Part shown: in pieces, positions 35,514-44,596 of the stretch
How positions within the stretch are numbered: position 1 is the first letter of the stretch
Layout: each line of letters starts with the position of its first letter
Assembly: GCA_910587395.1 (NCBI GenBank)
Contig: CAJULJ010000018.1
Location: 1-52,034 of the forward strand
Length of the DNA stretch: 52,034 nucleotides
Source of the DNA: an uncultured Oscillospiraceae bacterium
GTDB taxonomy: Bacteria; Bacillota; Clostridia; Oscillospirales; Oscillospiraceae
Reading direction: 5' to 3'
Program-made: the position numbers and the translations under genes
Notes under the pieces: model-generated
What the model was told of the DNA's origin: nothing
The model's input: the letters and a program-made list of their open reading frames with translations, nothing else
Database searches by the model: none

Positions 35514-36485
35514 TCATTTCCGCCGCCGGGAGGCCCACGCCTTCAGTCCCAGCCCGATCCCCAGGGCCAGCCCGCCCGCCGTGTACAGCATCCGGTTGGC
35601 CCGGGTGATGTCCTCCGGCTCCACGGCCCGGTCCGGGTCGCCAATGGTGGGCTTGTCCACCACCCTGCCAAAATAGGACGCCGGTCCCGCCAATTGCACC
35701 CGCAGCGCACCGGCGCAGGCGGCCTCCGTCTGGGCCGAGTTGGGGCTGGCATGGTTCCTCCGGTCCCGCCGCCAGATTTTCCAGGCGTTTTTGCCGTCCT
35801 GACCGGTGAGAAAGGCCGCTCCCACCCAGCACAGCGCCGCCAGCCGGGAGGGAATGACATTGACCGCGTCGTCCAGCCTGGCCGCCGCCCGGCCAAAATA
35901 GAGATAGCGGTCGTTTTTGTACCCCACCATGCTGTCCATGGTGTTCACCGCCTTGTAAGTCAGCGCCAGCGGCGCGCCGCCGATCAGCATGTAGAACAGC
36001 GGCGCGGCCACGCCGTCGGAGAAGTTCTCCGCCACCGTCTCCACCGCCGCCTTGGTTACGCCCCCGGCGGTCAGCTCCTGGGTGTCCCGGCCCACGATGC
36101 GGGCCACGGCCTTCCGAGCGGCGGGCAGGTCGCCCCGCTCCAGCTCGTCCCGGACACGCCCGCTCTCCACCGCCAAGCCCTTGAGAGCCAGCGCCTGCCA
36201 GCACCACAGGGTCTCCACCGCGTAGCCCGCCGCCGGGTGGATGTTCCGCGCCAGGGCGCACACGCCGCTGGTGATGGCAAGCGTCCCCGCTGGGAGCGCC
36301 GCAGCCAGAACCGCGCCGCCCAAAAGCTCGCCCTCCGGCGTTTCAGGCAGGCGGGGGCGCACAAAGTCCTCCAGCGCGGAAATGGCCCTGCCCATGTATA
36401 CCACGGGATGGGGCATCCAGTCAGGGTCGGCCAGCAGCAAATCCAGCGCAAAGCCGCAGGGAATGGCAGGGTTAAGCTTCATCAT
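35514..36485 (-). CDS. cbiB: Adenosylcobinamide-phosphate synthase
   Basis: A 323-residue membrane protein of the CbiB/CobD family. It starts with a FALDLLLADPDWMPHPV motif and has VAENFSDGVAAPLFYML and YKAVNTMDSMVGYKNDRY, with RASPNSAQTEA-like NHASPNSAQTEAA later. It joins aminopropanol phosphate to cobyric acid. It overlaps cobC (ATGA) and is followed by cobD after 10 bp, so substrate maker and user are adjacent. Confidence 0.94.
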   Translation of the reverse strand: MMKLNPAIPCGFALDLLLADPDWMPHPVVYMGRAISALEDFVRPRLPETPEGELLGGAVLAAALPAGTLAITSGVCALARNIHPAAGYAVETLWCWQALALKGLAVESGRVRDELERGDLPAARKAVARIVGRDTQELTAGGVTKAAVETVAENFSDGVAAPLFYMLIGGAPLALTYKAVNTMDSMVGYKNDRYLYFGRAAARLDDAVNVIPSRLAALCWVGAAFLTGQDGKNAWKIWRRDRRNHASPNSAQTEAACAGALRVQLAGPASYFGRVVDKPTIGDPDRAVEPEDITRANRMLYTAGGLALGIGLGLKAWASRRRK

Positions 36486-37078
36486 CTTTCGCCTCTCGTA
36501 TATCGAACTGTGTCTAAGACGGTCAAAACGCGCTCCTTACGCCAGCGGGCGGCGTCCAGCACAAAGCCGCCTCCCAGGGGGCCGCGCCAGGAAAAGTAAT
36601 CCTGATGGGGCAGGGCATACCGCGCCATCACCGCCATCTGGGTGCCGCCGTGGGCCACGATGATCAGCGGTTGCGCGCCGCTGTCCGCCGCCAGGTCCGC
36701 CAGCGGCGCGAATGCGGCGCAGGTCCGCGCGGAGAACACGGTCATGGACTCGCCCTCTGGAATGGGACCGAGACAGCCGCCGTCCACCCACTCCCGGTAG
36801 GCTGGGAGCTGTTCCATGTCCCGATAGCTTCTGCCCTCAAAAATACCGAAATCCATTTCCCGGAAGTCAGGAACGATGATTTGACGGGCACTCGGAAACA
36901 AAATCCCCGCCGTCTCCGACGTGCGCCGCAGGGGGGAGACATATACCGTTTCCGGCGCGAGGTCCGCTTGGACCAGCTCCGACCGGCCTTTTTCGGAAAG
37001 GGGCAGGTCCGTCCGGCCCAGGTACTTCTTCCGGGCGTTATACTCCGTCTCCCCGTGGCGCAGCAGGTAAATCTTCAT
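36482..37078 (-). CDS. cobC: Histidine phosphatase, probable alpha-ribazole phosphatase
   Basis: A 198-residue phosphoglycerate-mutase-like protein with LLRHGETEYN (catalytic His), TDLPLSEKG, YVSPLRRTSETA and VAHGGTQMAV. In a cobalamin operon this family dephosphorylates alpha-ribazole-5'-phosphate or adenosylcobalamin-5'-phosphate. Both start and stop overlap neighbouring genes by four bases. Confidence 0.88.
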   Translation of the reverse strand: MKIYLLRHGETEYNARKKYLGRTDLPLSEKGRSELVQADLAPETVYVSPLRRTSETAGILFPSARQIIVPDFREMDFGIFEGRSYRDMEQLPAYREWVDGGCLGPIPEGESMTVFSARTCAAFAPLADLAADSGAQPLIIVAHGGTQMAVMARYALPHQDYFSWRGPLGGGFVLDAARWRKERVLTVLDTVRYTRGER

Positions 37079-37398
37079 TTCAGCGCCATGGGCAGGCCGC
37101 AGAACACCCGGACCACCCGCTCCGCCTTCTGCGCCAGCAGACAGCTCAGACGGCCCGCCGCCTCCCGAGCGGCCCGCTCGTCCGGGTCGATGGGCACCAC
37201 GCCGCCGCCCACCTCGGTGGCGATGACCACCTCGCGCCGGGCCAGCTCCTCCGCCAGAGCGCTCAAATCGGCGCTCCCGGCGGCAAGGTCCTGCACGTCC
37301 CAGACGGCGTGCTCCTCCAGCTCCTCCGGCGCGCAGCCCAGGAGCCGGCAGGCATAGGACCGTTTGCCGCTGTACAGCGGCCCTGTGATGAAAATCAT
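37075..37398 (-). CDS. Short CobU-like protein (truncated kinase-like paralogue)
   Basis: Only 107 residues, against about 175-180 for CobU. It begins FITGPLYSGKRSYACRL, a P-loop variant, and after a short Glu-rich link has VVIATEVGGGVVPIDPDERAAREAAGRLS, the CobU-type E-V-G-x-G-V-V-P block. The middle of CobU, including the histidine that takes GMP, is missing. The frame is clean and coupled on both sides by ATGA overlaps with cobS and cobC, so it looks like a maintained gene rather than debris. It could be a kinase-only, regulatory or partner subunit of the full CobU at 38171-38701. Confidence 0.75.
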   Translation of the reverse strand: MIFITGPLYSGKRSYACRLLGCAPEELEEHAVWDVQDLAAGSADLSALAEELARREVVIATEVGGGVVPIDPDERAAREAAGRLSCLLAQKAERVVRVFCGLPMALK

Positions 37399-38174
37399 AA
37401 AAATTTCGCCTCCAACAGCTGACAGGCCGTCAAGGCCCCCAGCATCCAAAGCTCCGCCCGCTGCAAAAACCACCCAGCCAGATCGCCGGACAGCCCGCCG
37501 AACTGCTTGTCCGCCGTGATCCGGTAGCGCCAGAACACCGCAAACCCCACCGCCGCCATGATAATGCCGGTAAAGCCGCCCACGGCAATCATCCCGGCCC
37601 CGGCCAGGGCGCACTCCAGCATGAGCACGCGGCTTGCCATACGGCGGTCCGCCGCCGAGGCGAAGGCGTGGGCCAGCCCCGTGTTTTTTGCCAGCGGGAA
37701 CCGGGTCACCGCCAGCCCGGACAGCCCCCGTTCCAGCACGAAGGCAAGCCCCATGCACCACAGGGCCTGTTTGGTGGGCTGCAAGGCGGTGCACAGCGCC
37801 AGATGTGCCGCAAAATAGCTGCACAGCCGGATCACCGCGAAGGCCCCGCACCGGGGGTCCGTGAGAATCTCCTGCTTTTTCTCCGGAGGGGCGCAGCTGG
37901 CCAGGGCGTCGCAGGTGTCGGCGAAGCCGTCCAGGTGAATGCCCCCGGTGACGATCACCGGGATGAGGCTCAGCCCCGCCCCGCGCAGCAGATGCTGGGC
38001 GCTGAAATAGGCGCAGAGCATTCCCCAGCCATACCACAGCGCCCCGCACACCAGGCCGATGAGCGGGAAGGCGCACATGGTGTAGCGCATATTTTTCTCC
38101 TTCCATTCCGGCCGCGGGAGCGGAATGGCGGAATACATGGCAAACGCCACCAGAATGGTCTCAATGACAATCAT
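37395..38174 (-). CDS. cobS: Adenosylcobinamide-GDP ribazoletransferase (cobalamin synthase)
   Basis: A 259-residue polytopic membrane protein. It has FAMYSAIPLPRPEW, GGIHLDGFADTCDAL with the metal-binding acidic residues, and DPRCGAFAVIRL. It joins adenosylcobinamide-GDP to alpha-ribazole. The ATG at 38174 overlaps the cobU stop; AAGGGGG precedes it. It is followed by the short CobU-like gene. Confidence 0.94.
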   Translation of the reverse strand: MIVIETILVAFAMYSAIPLPRPEWKEKNMRYTMCAFPLIGLVCGALWYGWGMLCAYFSAQHLLRGAGLSLIPVIVTGGIHLDGFADTCDALASCAPPEKKQEILTDPRCGAFAVIRLCSYFAAHLALCTALQPTKQALWCMGLAFVLERGLSGLAVTRFPLAKNTGLAHAFASAADRRMASRVLMLECALAGAGMIAVGGFTGIIMAAVGFAVFWRYRITADKQFGGLSGDLAGWFLQRAELWMLGALTACQLLEAKFL

Positions 38175-38701
38175 CCCGCCGCCCCCTTGTAATACCGCGG
38201 CAGCCCGCAGACCACCTCGCACACCCGGTCCGCCCGGGCCGCCAGGGTGTGGTTGATCTCCGCCACCAGGCGCAGGTAGTCGTCCGTTCCTTCCGCGTAG
38301 CGCTCACCGCCGGTGAACACCTCGTTGCTCACCACCACCAGGTCCCCGCACTGGGACAGCAGCGCCTGCACCCCCGTGGTGACGGCCCGCCAGGAGGCAT
38401 GGACGCTCCCGGCTTCCTTTGGGCTGTACAGCTCATTGGCGGCCAGATTGCCGACGCACTCCAACAGGACGGCGCCCCGTTCAGGCAGGCGCACCGAGGA
38501 CAGGCCGGTGTAGCACTCCACCGTCTCAAACTGCTTGCCGGCCCGCATGCGCCGGTGCTTTTCCACCCGTGCGCGGCCCTCGCCGTCGAAGGGCTCCATG
38601 GTGGCGATGTAATAGCGGGGCCGGTGGGGTGAGCGCAGGACCACTCCCTCCGCGTACTCGCTTTTGCCGCTGGCCGCGCCGCCGATGACTAAGGTAAACA
38701 C
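38171..38701 (-). CDS. cobU: Adenosylcobinamide kinase / guanylyltransferase
   Basis: A 176-residue CobU. The P-loop is GGAASGKSEYAE (about 7-18), followed by YYIATMEPFDGEGRARVEKHRR, where the His lies at the GMP-acceptor position, LLECVGNLAANEL and VVVSNEVFTGG. The usual NEVGxGIVP is altered to NEVFTGGERY. It phosphorylates and guanylylates adenosylcobinamide. The start is the GTG at 38701, 2 bp after the cobT stop, with GGAG inside the end of cobT. Confidence 0.9.
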   Translation of the reverse strand: MFTLVIGGAASGKSEYAEGVVLRSPHRPRYYIATMEPFDGEGRARVEKHRRMRAGKQFETVECYTGLSSVRLPERGAVLLECVGNLAANELYSPKEAGSVHASWRAVTTGVQALLSQCGDLVVVSNEVFTGGERYAEGTDDYLRLVAEINHTLAARADRVCEVVCGLPRYYKGAAG

Positions 38702-38703
38702 GC

Positions 38704-39783
38704 TCAGCTCCCGTGAGGCTGGTACGCCTCGATGCCCGTGCCGTCGAAGGTGGTGCCGTCCCGGTACAGGGACAGGGCCATGTCCAGCAGGGGGATAGCG
38801 GCCACCGCGCCGGTGCCCTCGCCCAGGCGCATCTCCGCCGTGATGACGGGCTTTTTGCCCAGAGCATCCAAAATGAGATGGCCTGCGGGTTCGGCGGAGA
38901 CGTGGCTGGCAAACAGCGCCTTGCCCGCCTCGGGGCACAGCCGCAGGGCGCACAGCGCCGCCACCGTGCTGATGAGCCCGTCCATGAGCACCGGCACCCG
39001 GTACAGCGCCCCGCCCAGGAAGATGCCGCACATGCCCGCGATGTCAAAGCCGCCCACCTTGGACAAGATGTCCAGCGGGTCGCCGGGGTCGGGCCGGTTC
39101 GTCTCAATGGCCGTCTCGATGGCCCGGATCTTCCGGCGCAGCCCCTCGTCGGAAAGCCCGGACCCCCGGCCCGTCAGCTCCCCGGCGGAACGGTTCAGCA
39201 GCACGCAGGCCACGGCGCTGCTGGTGGTGGTGTTGCCGATACCCATCTCCCCGGTGGCGAGGAGGCCCGCGCCCTGCTCCTTCAAATCCCGGACCAGCTC
39301 CACCCCGGTGAGGACGGCCCGATCCGCTTGCTCCCGGCTCATGGCGGGGCCCTGGGTGATATCATTGGTGCCGTTGCCCAGCCGCCGGTCCAGCAGATTT
39401 TCCATGGGGGGCATGTCGATCACGCCCATATCCACCGGGACCACCCGGCAATCGGCCACCTGTGCCATTTTGCACACCGAGGAGCGGCGCAGGGCGGCGT
39501 TGCGGGTGACGGCGGCGGTGACGGTGTGGTCGGACTGGGCCACCCCCTGGGCCACCACCCCGTTGTCCGCGCACAGCAGCAGCAGGGCGCGGTTGGAGAT
39601 GTCGATCCGCTCGCTCAAGGTCAGCGCGGCGATATCCTCCAGGGCGGTTTCCAGCAGCCCCAGGCTGCCCAGGGGCTTTGCCACCGAGGCCCAGTGGCGG
39701 CGGGCGGCCTCCCGGGCCTCCGCCTCCCGCGGGTCGGGCGTGATGGCTGTGAGGATGTCCTTCACGGAGTCAAGCTTTGTCAT
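38704..39783 (-). CDS. cobT: Nicotinate-nucleotide:DMB phosphoribosyltransferase
   Basis: A 359-residue CobT. Motifs include KPLGSLGLLE near residue 35, LLLCADNGVV, EMGIGNTTTSSAVA and KVGGFDIAGMCGIFLGGAL, and the C-terminal Glu in RLGEGTGA, the catalytic base region. It makes alpha-ribazole phosphate from the lower-ligand base. No DMB-synthesis gene (bluB or bza) is in the window. The ATG at 39783 lies inside the end of cbiA. Confidence 0.95.
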   Translation of the reverse strand: MTKLDSVKDILTAITPDPREAEAREAARRHWASVAKPLGSLGLLETALEDIAALTLSERIDISNRALLLLCADNGVVAQGVAQSDHTVTAAVTRNAALRRSSVCKMAQVADCRVVPVDMGVIDMPPMENLLDRRLGNGTNDITQGPAMSREQADRAVLTGVELVRDLKEQGAGLLATGEMGIGNTTTSSAVACVLLNRSAGELTGRGSGLSDEGLRRKIRAIETAIETNRPDPGDPLDILSKVGGFDIAGMCGIFLGGALYRVPVLMDGLISTVAALCALRLCPEAGKALFASHVSAEPAGHLILDALGKKPVITAEMRLGEGTGAVAAIPLLDMALSLYRDGTTFDGTGIEAYQPHGS

Positions 39784-41143
39784 GGTTGAATCGTTCCTTT
39801 CTGTAGAGCGCTGCCTCCCGGACAAACCGCGCCGCCATTTGGGGGCGGTTCGGGAAGTACAGGTGGGGAAAGGCGGCGTACAGCCGCCTGCTGGTAAAGC
39901 CGCACCGCCAGCCGCGCCCCGTCAGGGGCTTGACGGCGGTAAGGCTGCTTCCGTTCTGGGTGGAATCCCAGTAGTGGAATTCGTGGACCGGCACGGACTC
40001 GCCCTTGCGGAACAAAAGGCTGTCCGTATCCGCAGTCAGCTCCGAATAGCCGAAGCGCACCAGCTTTGGGGTGCGTATTCCATCCCCGGGCAGGTATCCT
40101 GCCATGGGATAGGCTTCGCCGTCCGCTCCCTGGAGGGTCCGGCCCAGGTACAGAAATCCGCCGCACTCCGCCACGGTGGGCAGGCCCTGAGACACTGCTT
40201 GCTTTATAGCTCGCCGCATGGACTCGTTCTGCGCCAGTTGAGCGGCGTACAGCTCCGGGTAGCCTCCGGGCAGGTACAGCCCGCAGGCGTTTTCCGGCGG
40301 CGCTTTATCATGCAGGGGGCTGAAAAACAGCAGGTCCGCCCCCGCGTTTTGCAGAGCGTCCAGCGTCTCGGCGTACATAAAGCAGAACGCCTCGTCACGG
40401 GCCACGGCGATGGGGGTCCGCTCCCGGGCGGGAAGGGGGCCGGGGCACCGGCTGCAAAGGTCCGGGCGGTCACACAGGAAGGAGAGGGTATTCCAGTCCA
40501 TGGTCTCCTCCAGCGTTTGGGCCACGCGGTCGATGCGGGCGGAGATATCCTTGATCTCTCCGGCGGTCTGTAACCCCAGGTGGCGGCTTTCCAGCGCGGC
40601 CTCCTCCATGTGGGGCAGGCACCCCAGCACCGGAAGGCCCGTCTCCCGCTCCAGCATGGGCTTCAGGCTCTTGAACAGCATGGGGGAGCAGTCGTTGAGG
40701 AAAATGCCCACAATGTGGCTGGGGTCGCGAAACGCCCGCAGGCCCTTGATCTGGGCCGCCAGGGTGAGGCTGGCCCCCTTGGGCCGCACCGCCAGCAGAA
40801 CGGGCAGGTCCAGCGTATCCGCCGCGTGCCAGGCGCTGGCCCGATGGGTGGAGCCCCCCAGGCCGTCGTAAAAGCCCATGGCTCCCTCCACCACCACACA
40901 GCCGTGGGAGGCGCCGTAATGGCTGTACAGCTCCCGCACCGTATCCTCACCGGCGAGGAACAGGTCCAGGTTGTGGCTGTCCACCCCCAGCACGGAGCGG
41001 TGAAACATGGGGTCAATGTAGTCCGGGCCGCATTTGAACGCGCAGGGGTCCAGGCCCCGCCGTTTCAGCGCCGCCAGCAGGGCGCAGGTCAGCACCGTTT
41101 TCCCGCTGCCCGAGGCGGGGGCGGCGATCATCAGCTCAAGCAT
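39770..41143 (-). CDS. cbiA: Cobyrinic acid a,c-diamide synthase
   Basis: A 457-residue amidotransferase. The N-terminus has IAAPASGSGKTVLTCALL (ATP site) and KCGPDYIDPMFH, then VVVEGAMGFYDG. The C-terminal GATase domain has LPGGYPELYA and TVAECGGFLYLG with the catalytic Cys. It amidates the a and c acetates of cobyrinate. It overlaps cbiET at its start and cobT at its end. Confidence 0.96.
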   Translation of the reverse strand: MLELMIAAPASGSGKTVLTCALLAALKRRGLDPCAFKCGPDYIDPMFHRSVLGVDSHNLDLFLAGEDTVRELYSHYGASHGCVVVEGAMGFYDGLGGSTHRASAWHAADTLDLPVLLAVRPKGASLTLAAQIKGLRAFRDPSHIVGIFLNDCSPMLFKSLKPMLERETGLPVLGCLPHMEEAALESRHLGLQTAGEIKDISARIDRVAQTLEETMDWNTLSFLCDRPDLCSRCPGPLPARERTPIAVARDEAFCFMYAETLDALQNAGADLLFFSPLHDKAPPENACGLYLPGGYPELYAAQLAQNESMRRAIKQAVSQGLPTVAECGGFLYLGRTLQGADGEAYPMAGYLPGDGIRTPKLVRFGYSELTADTDSLLFRKGESVPVHEFHYWDSTQNGSSLTAVKPLTGRGWRCGFTSRRLYAAFPHLYFPNRPQMAARFVREAALYRKERFNHDKA

Positions 41144-42335
41144 GGCGCTCTCCCATGATTAAAAACGTGGGGTTGTTGGCCATGAGCAGGTGGAGCTTTC
41201 CCGCCGGTCTCGTCCGGCTGACGGCAATCTGTGTCACATTGGCCTCCAGGCCGTGCTTCGTCAGCGCCGCGACGGCGGCGGACAGCGTTTCCACCGCGAT
41301 GGCCGAGACACAGACGCGGGCGTTTTTGTTTTTGGCCAGCGCCAGATCGATGATCTCCTCCATGCCGCCCTTGGTGCCGCCGACGAACACGGCGTCCGGG
41401 GCGGGCAGGTCCGCCAGCGCCTGGGGGGCGCGGCCCTCTACAATCTGTAGATTCCAGGCGGAAAATTTCCGTCTGTTGTCGCGGATGAGGGCGCAGGCGT
41501 CCTGTTCGCACTCCACCGCGAACACCTGCCCCTCCGGCGCGGCCAGGGCCAGCTCCACGCTGACGCTTCCGGTACCCGCGCCCACGTCCCACAGCACGTC
41601 CGACGGACCCACAGCCAGCTTGCTCAGCGCGGCGGCGCGGACCTCCTGCTTGGTCATGGGCGCCGTCCCCCTCAGAAACGCCTCGTCCGGCAGGCCGGGA
41701 CAGCGGCGCTCAAGCCGGGGCGCGGCCTCCGCCAGCAGCACGGACAGGGACGGGAATACCTGTCCCGCCAGCTCCTCCGCCGTGCCGCACGTGATTTTTT
41801 CGTCAGGATAGGACAGGTTTTCCCCCACGGTGACTTTCAGGGAGCCCAAGCCCGCGCCGGTCAGCCTTTGGCAGATTTCACCCGGCCCCAGCGTCCCGCC
41901 GGTGAGAAAGAACGCGGGCTTTCCTTTGGACACCGCCGCGGCCGCGTTGCATTCTGTGCCGTGGGCGGACACCAGCTCCCAGTCCTGCCAGGGCCGCCCC
42001 AGCCGGGCGGAGAACAGCTGCACGCTGGAGATGCCGGGCAGCACCCGGGCGGGGATATTGTGCTCCCTCAGCAGGGGCAGAAGCCCCCGCGCCCCGGAAT
42101 AGAACCCGGCGTCTCCGCTGTACACCACCACGCAGCCGTCCCTCCGGCCCAGGATGGCGTCCAGCAGCTCCTGGGGCTTGACGGCGGCCACGCGGTTTTC
42201 CGTACAGCCCTGGGGCAGATTTTCCAGCAGCCGCTTCGCGCCCAGAATACACCCGGCCCGTTTCAAGGCGGCGGCGCATTCCGCCGTCATGGTCTCCGGG
42301 CACCCCCCGCCCAGAGAGGCCAAGATCACCTGCAT
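41136..42335 (-). CDS. cbiET: CbiE-CbiT fusion: precorrin C5,15-methyltransferase / C12 decarboxylase
   Basis: A 399-residue fusion (CobL architecture). Residues 1-205 form the CbiE tetrapyrrole methylase, with VVVYSGDAGFYSGA, VLPGISSVQLF and LTGGTLGPG. Residues ~215-399 form the Rossmann-type CbiT methyltransferase, with LWDVGAGTGSVSVELA, VFAVECEQDA and DAVFVGGTKGGMEEII. It methylates C5 and C15 and decarboxylates the C12 side chain. The ATG at 42335 overlaps the end of cbiJ. Confidence 0.95.
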   Translation of the reverse strand: MQVILASLGGGCPETMTAECAAALKRAGCILGAKRLLENLPQGCTENRVAAVKPQELLDAILGRRDGCVVVYSGDAGFYSGARGLLPLLREHNIPARVLPGISSVQLFSARLGRPWQDWELVSAHGTECNAAAAVSKGKPAFFLTGGTLGPGEICQRLTGAGLGSLKVTVGENLSYPDEKITCGTAEELAGQVFPSLSVLLAEAAPRLERRCPGLPDEAFLRGTAPMTKQEVRAAALSKLAVGPSDVLWDVGAGTGSVSVELALAAPEGQVFAVECEQDACALIRDNRRKFSAWNLQIVEGRAPQALADLPAPDAVFVGGTKGGMEEIIDLALAKNKNARVCVSAIAVETLSAAVAALTKHGLEANVTQIAVSRTRPAGKLHLLMANNPTFLIMGERHA

Positions 42336-43069
42336 CCCATCATCTCCCTGCATTGTTTGAAGACGGCGTCGTAGCCCAGCCCATCCTCCCTGGGGCGTCG
42401 GATGAGCACCAGCTGTGTCCCCGTGGCTTGAGCCGCCGCCGCTTTTTCGCCGAAGCCTCCCGTACGGCCCCCATCCTTGGTGACCAGGTACCGGATGTGG
42501 TATTGCCGGATCAGCGCCTCGTTCAGCTCCTGGGAAAAGGGACCCTGGAGGGCCAGAATATTGCGGCTGGGCACCCCCGCCGCCGCGCAGGCGGCAAGGC
42601 TGGATGCCAGCGGCAGCACCCTGGGATAGAGCCGCTCTCCGCCCAAAGGGGCGAAGGCGGGCAGTTCCTTGGCGCCGGTGGCGAGCAGGACGCCGCCCCG
42701 CGTATGCTTCAGCCATTGCGCCGCTTCACGGGCGGAGGCGAACACCTCCGCCCCCGCCGGAACCTCGCTTTCCTCCCGGAGAAGGCGCAAAAGGGGAATC
42801 TTTTCTTCCGCGCAGGCGGCGCGGATGGTCCGGCTGGCCTGGGCGGCATAGGGGTGAGTGGCGTCCACGCACAGCTCCGCGCCGGACACCGCCCGGCGCA
42901 TCGCCCCCTCGTCCATCCGCCCGGACAGCACCGTCACGCCGGGGGCCTCCCCCTGCTCCTCCCGGCCATACTCGGTGGCCACGCATACGGTGACCGCCCC
43001 TCCCAGCCGGGCCAGCTCACGGGACAGCCGCCGCCCCTCGGTGGTCCCGCTGAAAATTACAAATTTCAT
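42326..43069 (-). CDS. cbiJ: Cobalt-precorrin-6A reductase
   Basis: A 247-residue CbiJ/CobK. It starts MKFVIFSGTTEGRRLSREL and has VDATHPYAAQASRTI, LLATGAKELPAF and YLVTKDGGRTGGFGEK. It reduces the macrocycle with NAD(P)H. The ATG at 43069 overlaps the cbiH stop (ATGA); the frame to 43246 runs back into cbiH. Confidence 0.94.
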   Translation of the reverse strand: MKFVIFSGTTEGRRLSRELARLGGAVTVCVATEYGREEQGEAPGVTVLSGRMDEGAMRRAVSGAELCVDATHPYAAQASRTIRAACAEEKIPLLRLLREESEVPAGAEVFASAREAAQWLKHTRGGVLLATGAKELPAFAPLGGERLYPRVLPLASSLAACAAAGVPSRNILALQGPFSQELNEALIRQYHIRYLVTKDGGRTGGFGEKAAAAQATGTQLVLIRRPREDGLGYDAVFKQCREMMGCR

Positions 43070-43812
43070 AGGTTCTGCTTCTTCTCGTAGCCCCTGGGGG
43101 TAATCATCCGCCCGTGATCCTCCAGCGTGGTGGACGAACCGATAAACACCGTGGAGAACATATCCAGCCGGGTGTCCCGCAGCTCGCCCAGGGTCAGAAT
43201 GCCGGACTCCTGTCCCGGCCTTCCGGTGTTGCGCACGTAGCCGCACACGGTCTTGGGGCTGACGCCCGCGTCCAGCAGGATGCCGCAGGCCTTTTGCAAA
43301 TAATCCGCCCGCTTGTGGGAGGCGGGGTTGTAGACGCAGATGGAGAAGTCACCCGCCGCCGCGCACCGCAGGCGCTTTTCGATGACCTCCCAGGGGGTGA
43401 GCAGGTCGGACAGGGAAATCACGCAGAAATCGTGCCCAATGGGCGCGCCCAGCAGGGCCCCCCCGGACAGAGCGGAGGTCACGCCGGGGACCACCTCCAC
43501 GTCCACCTCCGGCCACTGGGGGGCCAGCTGGAGCAGCGGTCCCGCCATGCCGTACACTCCCGCGTCCCCGCTGCAAACCAGGGCCACGGTTTTCCCGCTG
43601 TCCGCCGCTTCCAGCGCCCAGCGGCACCGGTCGATCTCCCGGCGCATGGGGGTGGTGTAGGTCTCCTTGTCCGGGAACAGCCCGGACACCAGATCCACGT
43701 ACACCGTGTAGCCGCACAGTATCTGGGCGTCCTCCAGGGCGGCCCGCGCCTGAGCGGTGAAGTATTTCTGATCGCCTGGTCCCAGGCCAACCACATACAC
43801 TCGCTTTGCCAT
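43066..43812 (-). CDS. cbiH: Cobalt-factor III / precorrin-3B C17-methyltransferase
   Basis: A 248-residue SAM-dependent tetrapyrrole methylase. It has VYVVGLGPGDQKYFT, CSGDAGVYGMAGP, VVPGVTSALSGGALLGAP and CVYNPASHKRADYL. It methylates C17 with ring contraction. GGAGG lies 8 nt before the ATG at 43812. It follows cbiF after 4 bp. Confidence 0.95.
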   Translation of the reverse strand: MAKRVYVVGLGPGDQKYFTAQARAALEDAQILCGYTVYVDLVSGLFPDKETYTTPMRREIDRCRWALEAADSGKTVALVCSGDAGVYGMAGPLLQLAPQWPEVDVEVVPGVTSALSGGALLGAPIGHDFCVISLSDLLTPWEVIEKRLRCAAAGDFSICVYNPASHKRADYLQKACGILLDAGVSPKTVCGYVRNTGRPGQESGILTLGELRDTRLDMFSTVFIGSSTTLEDHGRMITPRGYEKKQNL

Positions 43813-43816
43813 GGTC

Positions 43817-44593
43817 TCAACCTCCATTGGCAGTGGTATCGGTCCCCTGCCGGAATTCCGTGGTGAAGCCTGGGTCATAGAGCTTGCTGCGCTCGTATTT
43901 CCGCCCCAGGAAGCCGCCCACCAGGATGATGGCGGTTTTCCAGATGCCCGCCGCGTCTCCCGCGGCCGCCAGGGTACCCACGGTGCAGCGGACGATCTTT
44001 TCCTCCGGCCAGGTGGCCTTGTACACAATGGCGGCGGGGGTATCCTCAGTGTACGCGCCGCCCTTCAAAAGCGCCGCCTGGACCTGCTCCTGCATTCCGG
44101 CGGACAGGAAAACAGCCATGGACGCGCCGTGGGAGGCCAGCCGCTCCAGGCTCTCCCGCTCCGGCACCGGGGTGCGTCCGGCCATGCGGGTGATGATGAC
44201 AGTCTGGCTCACGCCGGGCAGGGTGTACTCCGCCCCCAGCGCCGCCGCCGCGCCGCAGAAGCTGGACACCCCCGGCGTGTCGTCCCAGGGAATGTTCAGC
44301 TGGTCCAGCTGGTCCATCTGCTCCCGGACGGCCCCGTAAAGACAGGGGTCGCCGGTGTGCAGGCGCACCAGATCCAGCCCCTGGACTTCGGCTTCCTTCA
44401 TCACGTCCAGCACCTGCTCCAGGGTCATCTCCGCGCTGTTGTAGATTTTGCAGCCCTCCTTGGCCAGCCCCAGCAGGGCGGGGTTCACCAGGCTCCCGGC
44501 GTAAATGACGATATCGGTTTTTTGGACCAGCTCCGCCCCCCGCAGAGTGATGAGGTCCGGCGCTCCCGGGCCCGCGCCCACAAAATGCACCAT
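43817..44593 (-). CDS. cbiF: Cobalt-precorrin-4 C11-methyltransferase
   Basis: A 258-residue methylase with MVHFVGAGPGAPDLITLRG, VIYAGSLVN, RLHTGDPCLYGAVREQMDQL and RTPVPERESLERLASHGASMAVFLS, the CbiF/CobM signature. It methylates C11. It sits 3 bp after cbiL. Confidence 0.96.
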   Translation of the reverse strand: MVHFVGAGPGAPDLITLRGAELVQKTDIVIYAGSLVNPALLGLAKEGCKIYNSAEMTLEQVLDVMKEAEVQGLDLVRLHTGDPCLYGAVREQMDQLDQLNIPWDDTPGVSSFCGAAAALGAEYTLPGVSQTVIITRMAGRTPVPERESLERLASHGASMAVFLSAGMQEQVQAALLKGGAYTEDTPAAIVYKATWPEEKIVRCTVGTLAAAGDAAGIWKTAIILVGGFLGRKYERSKLYDPGFTTEFRQGTDTTANGG

Positions 44594-44596
44594 GCT

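Noticed and set aside
37075..38106. Single long frame joining the short CobU-like protein to a cobS-overlapping frame
   Set aside because: The upstream part is an out-of-frame shadow of cobS; the ATG at 37398 with ATGA overlap is the real start.
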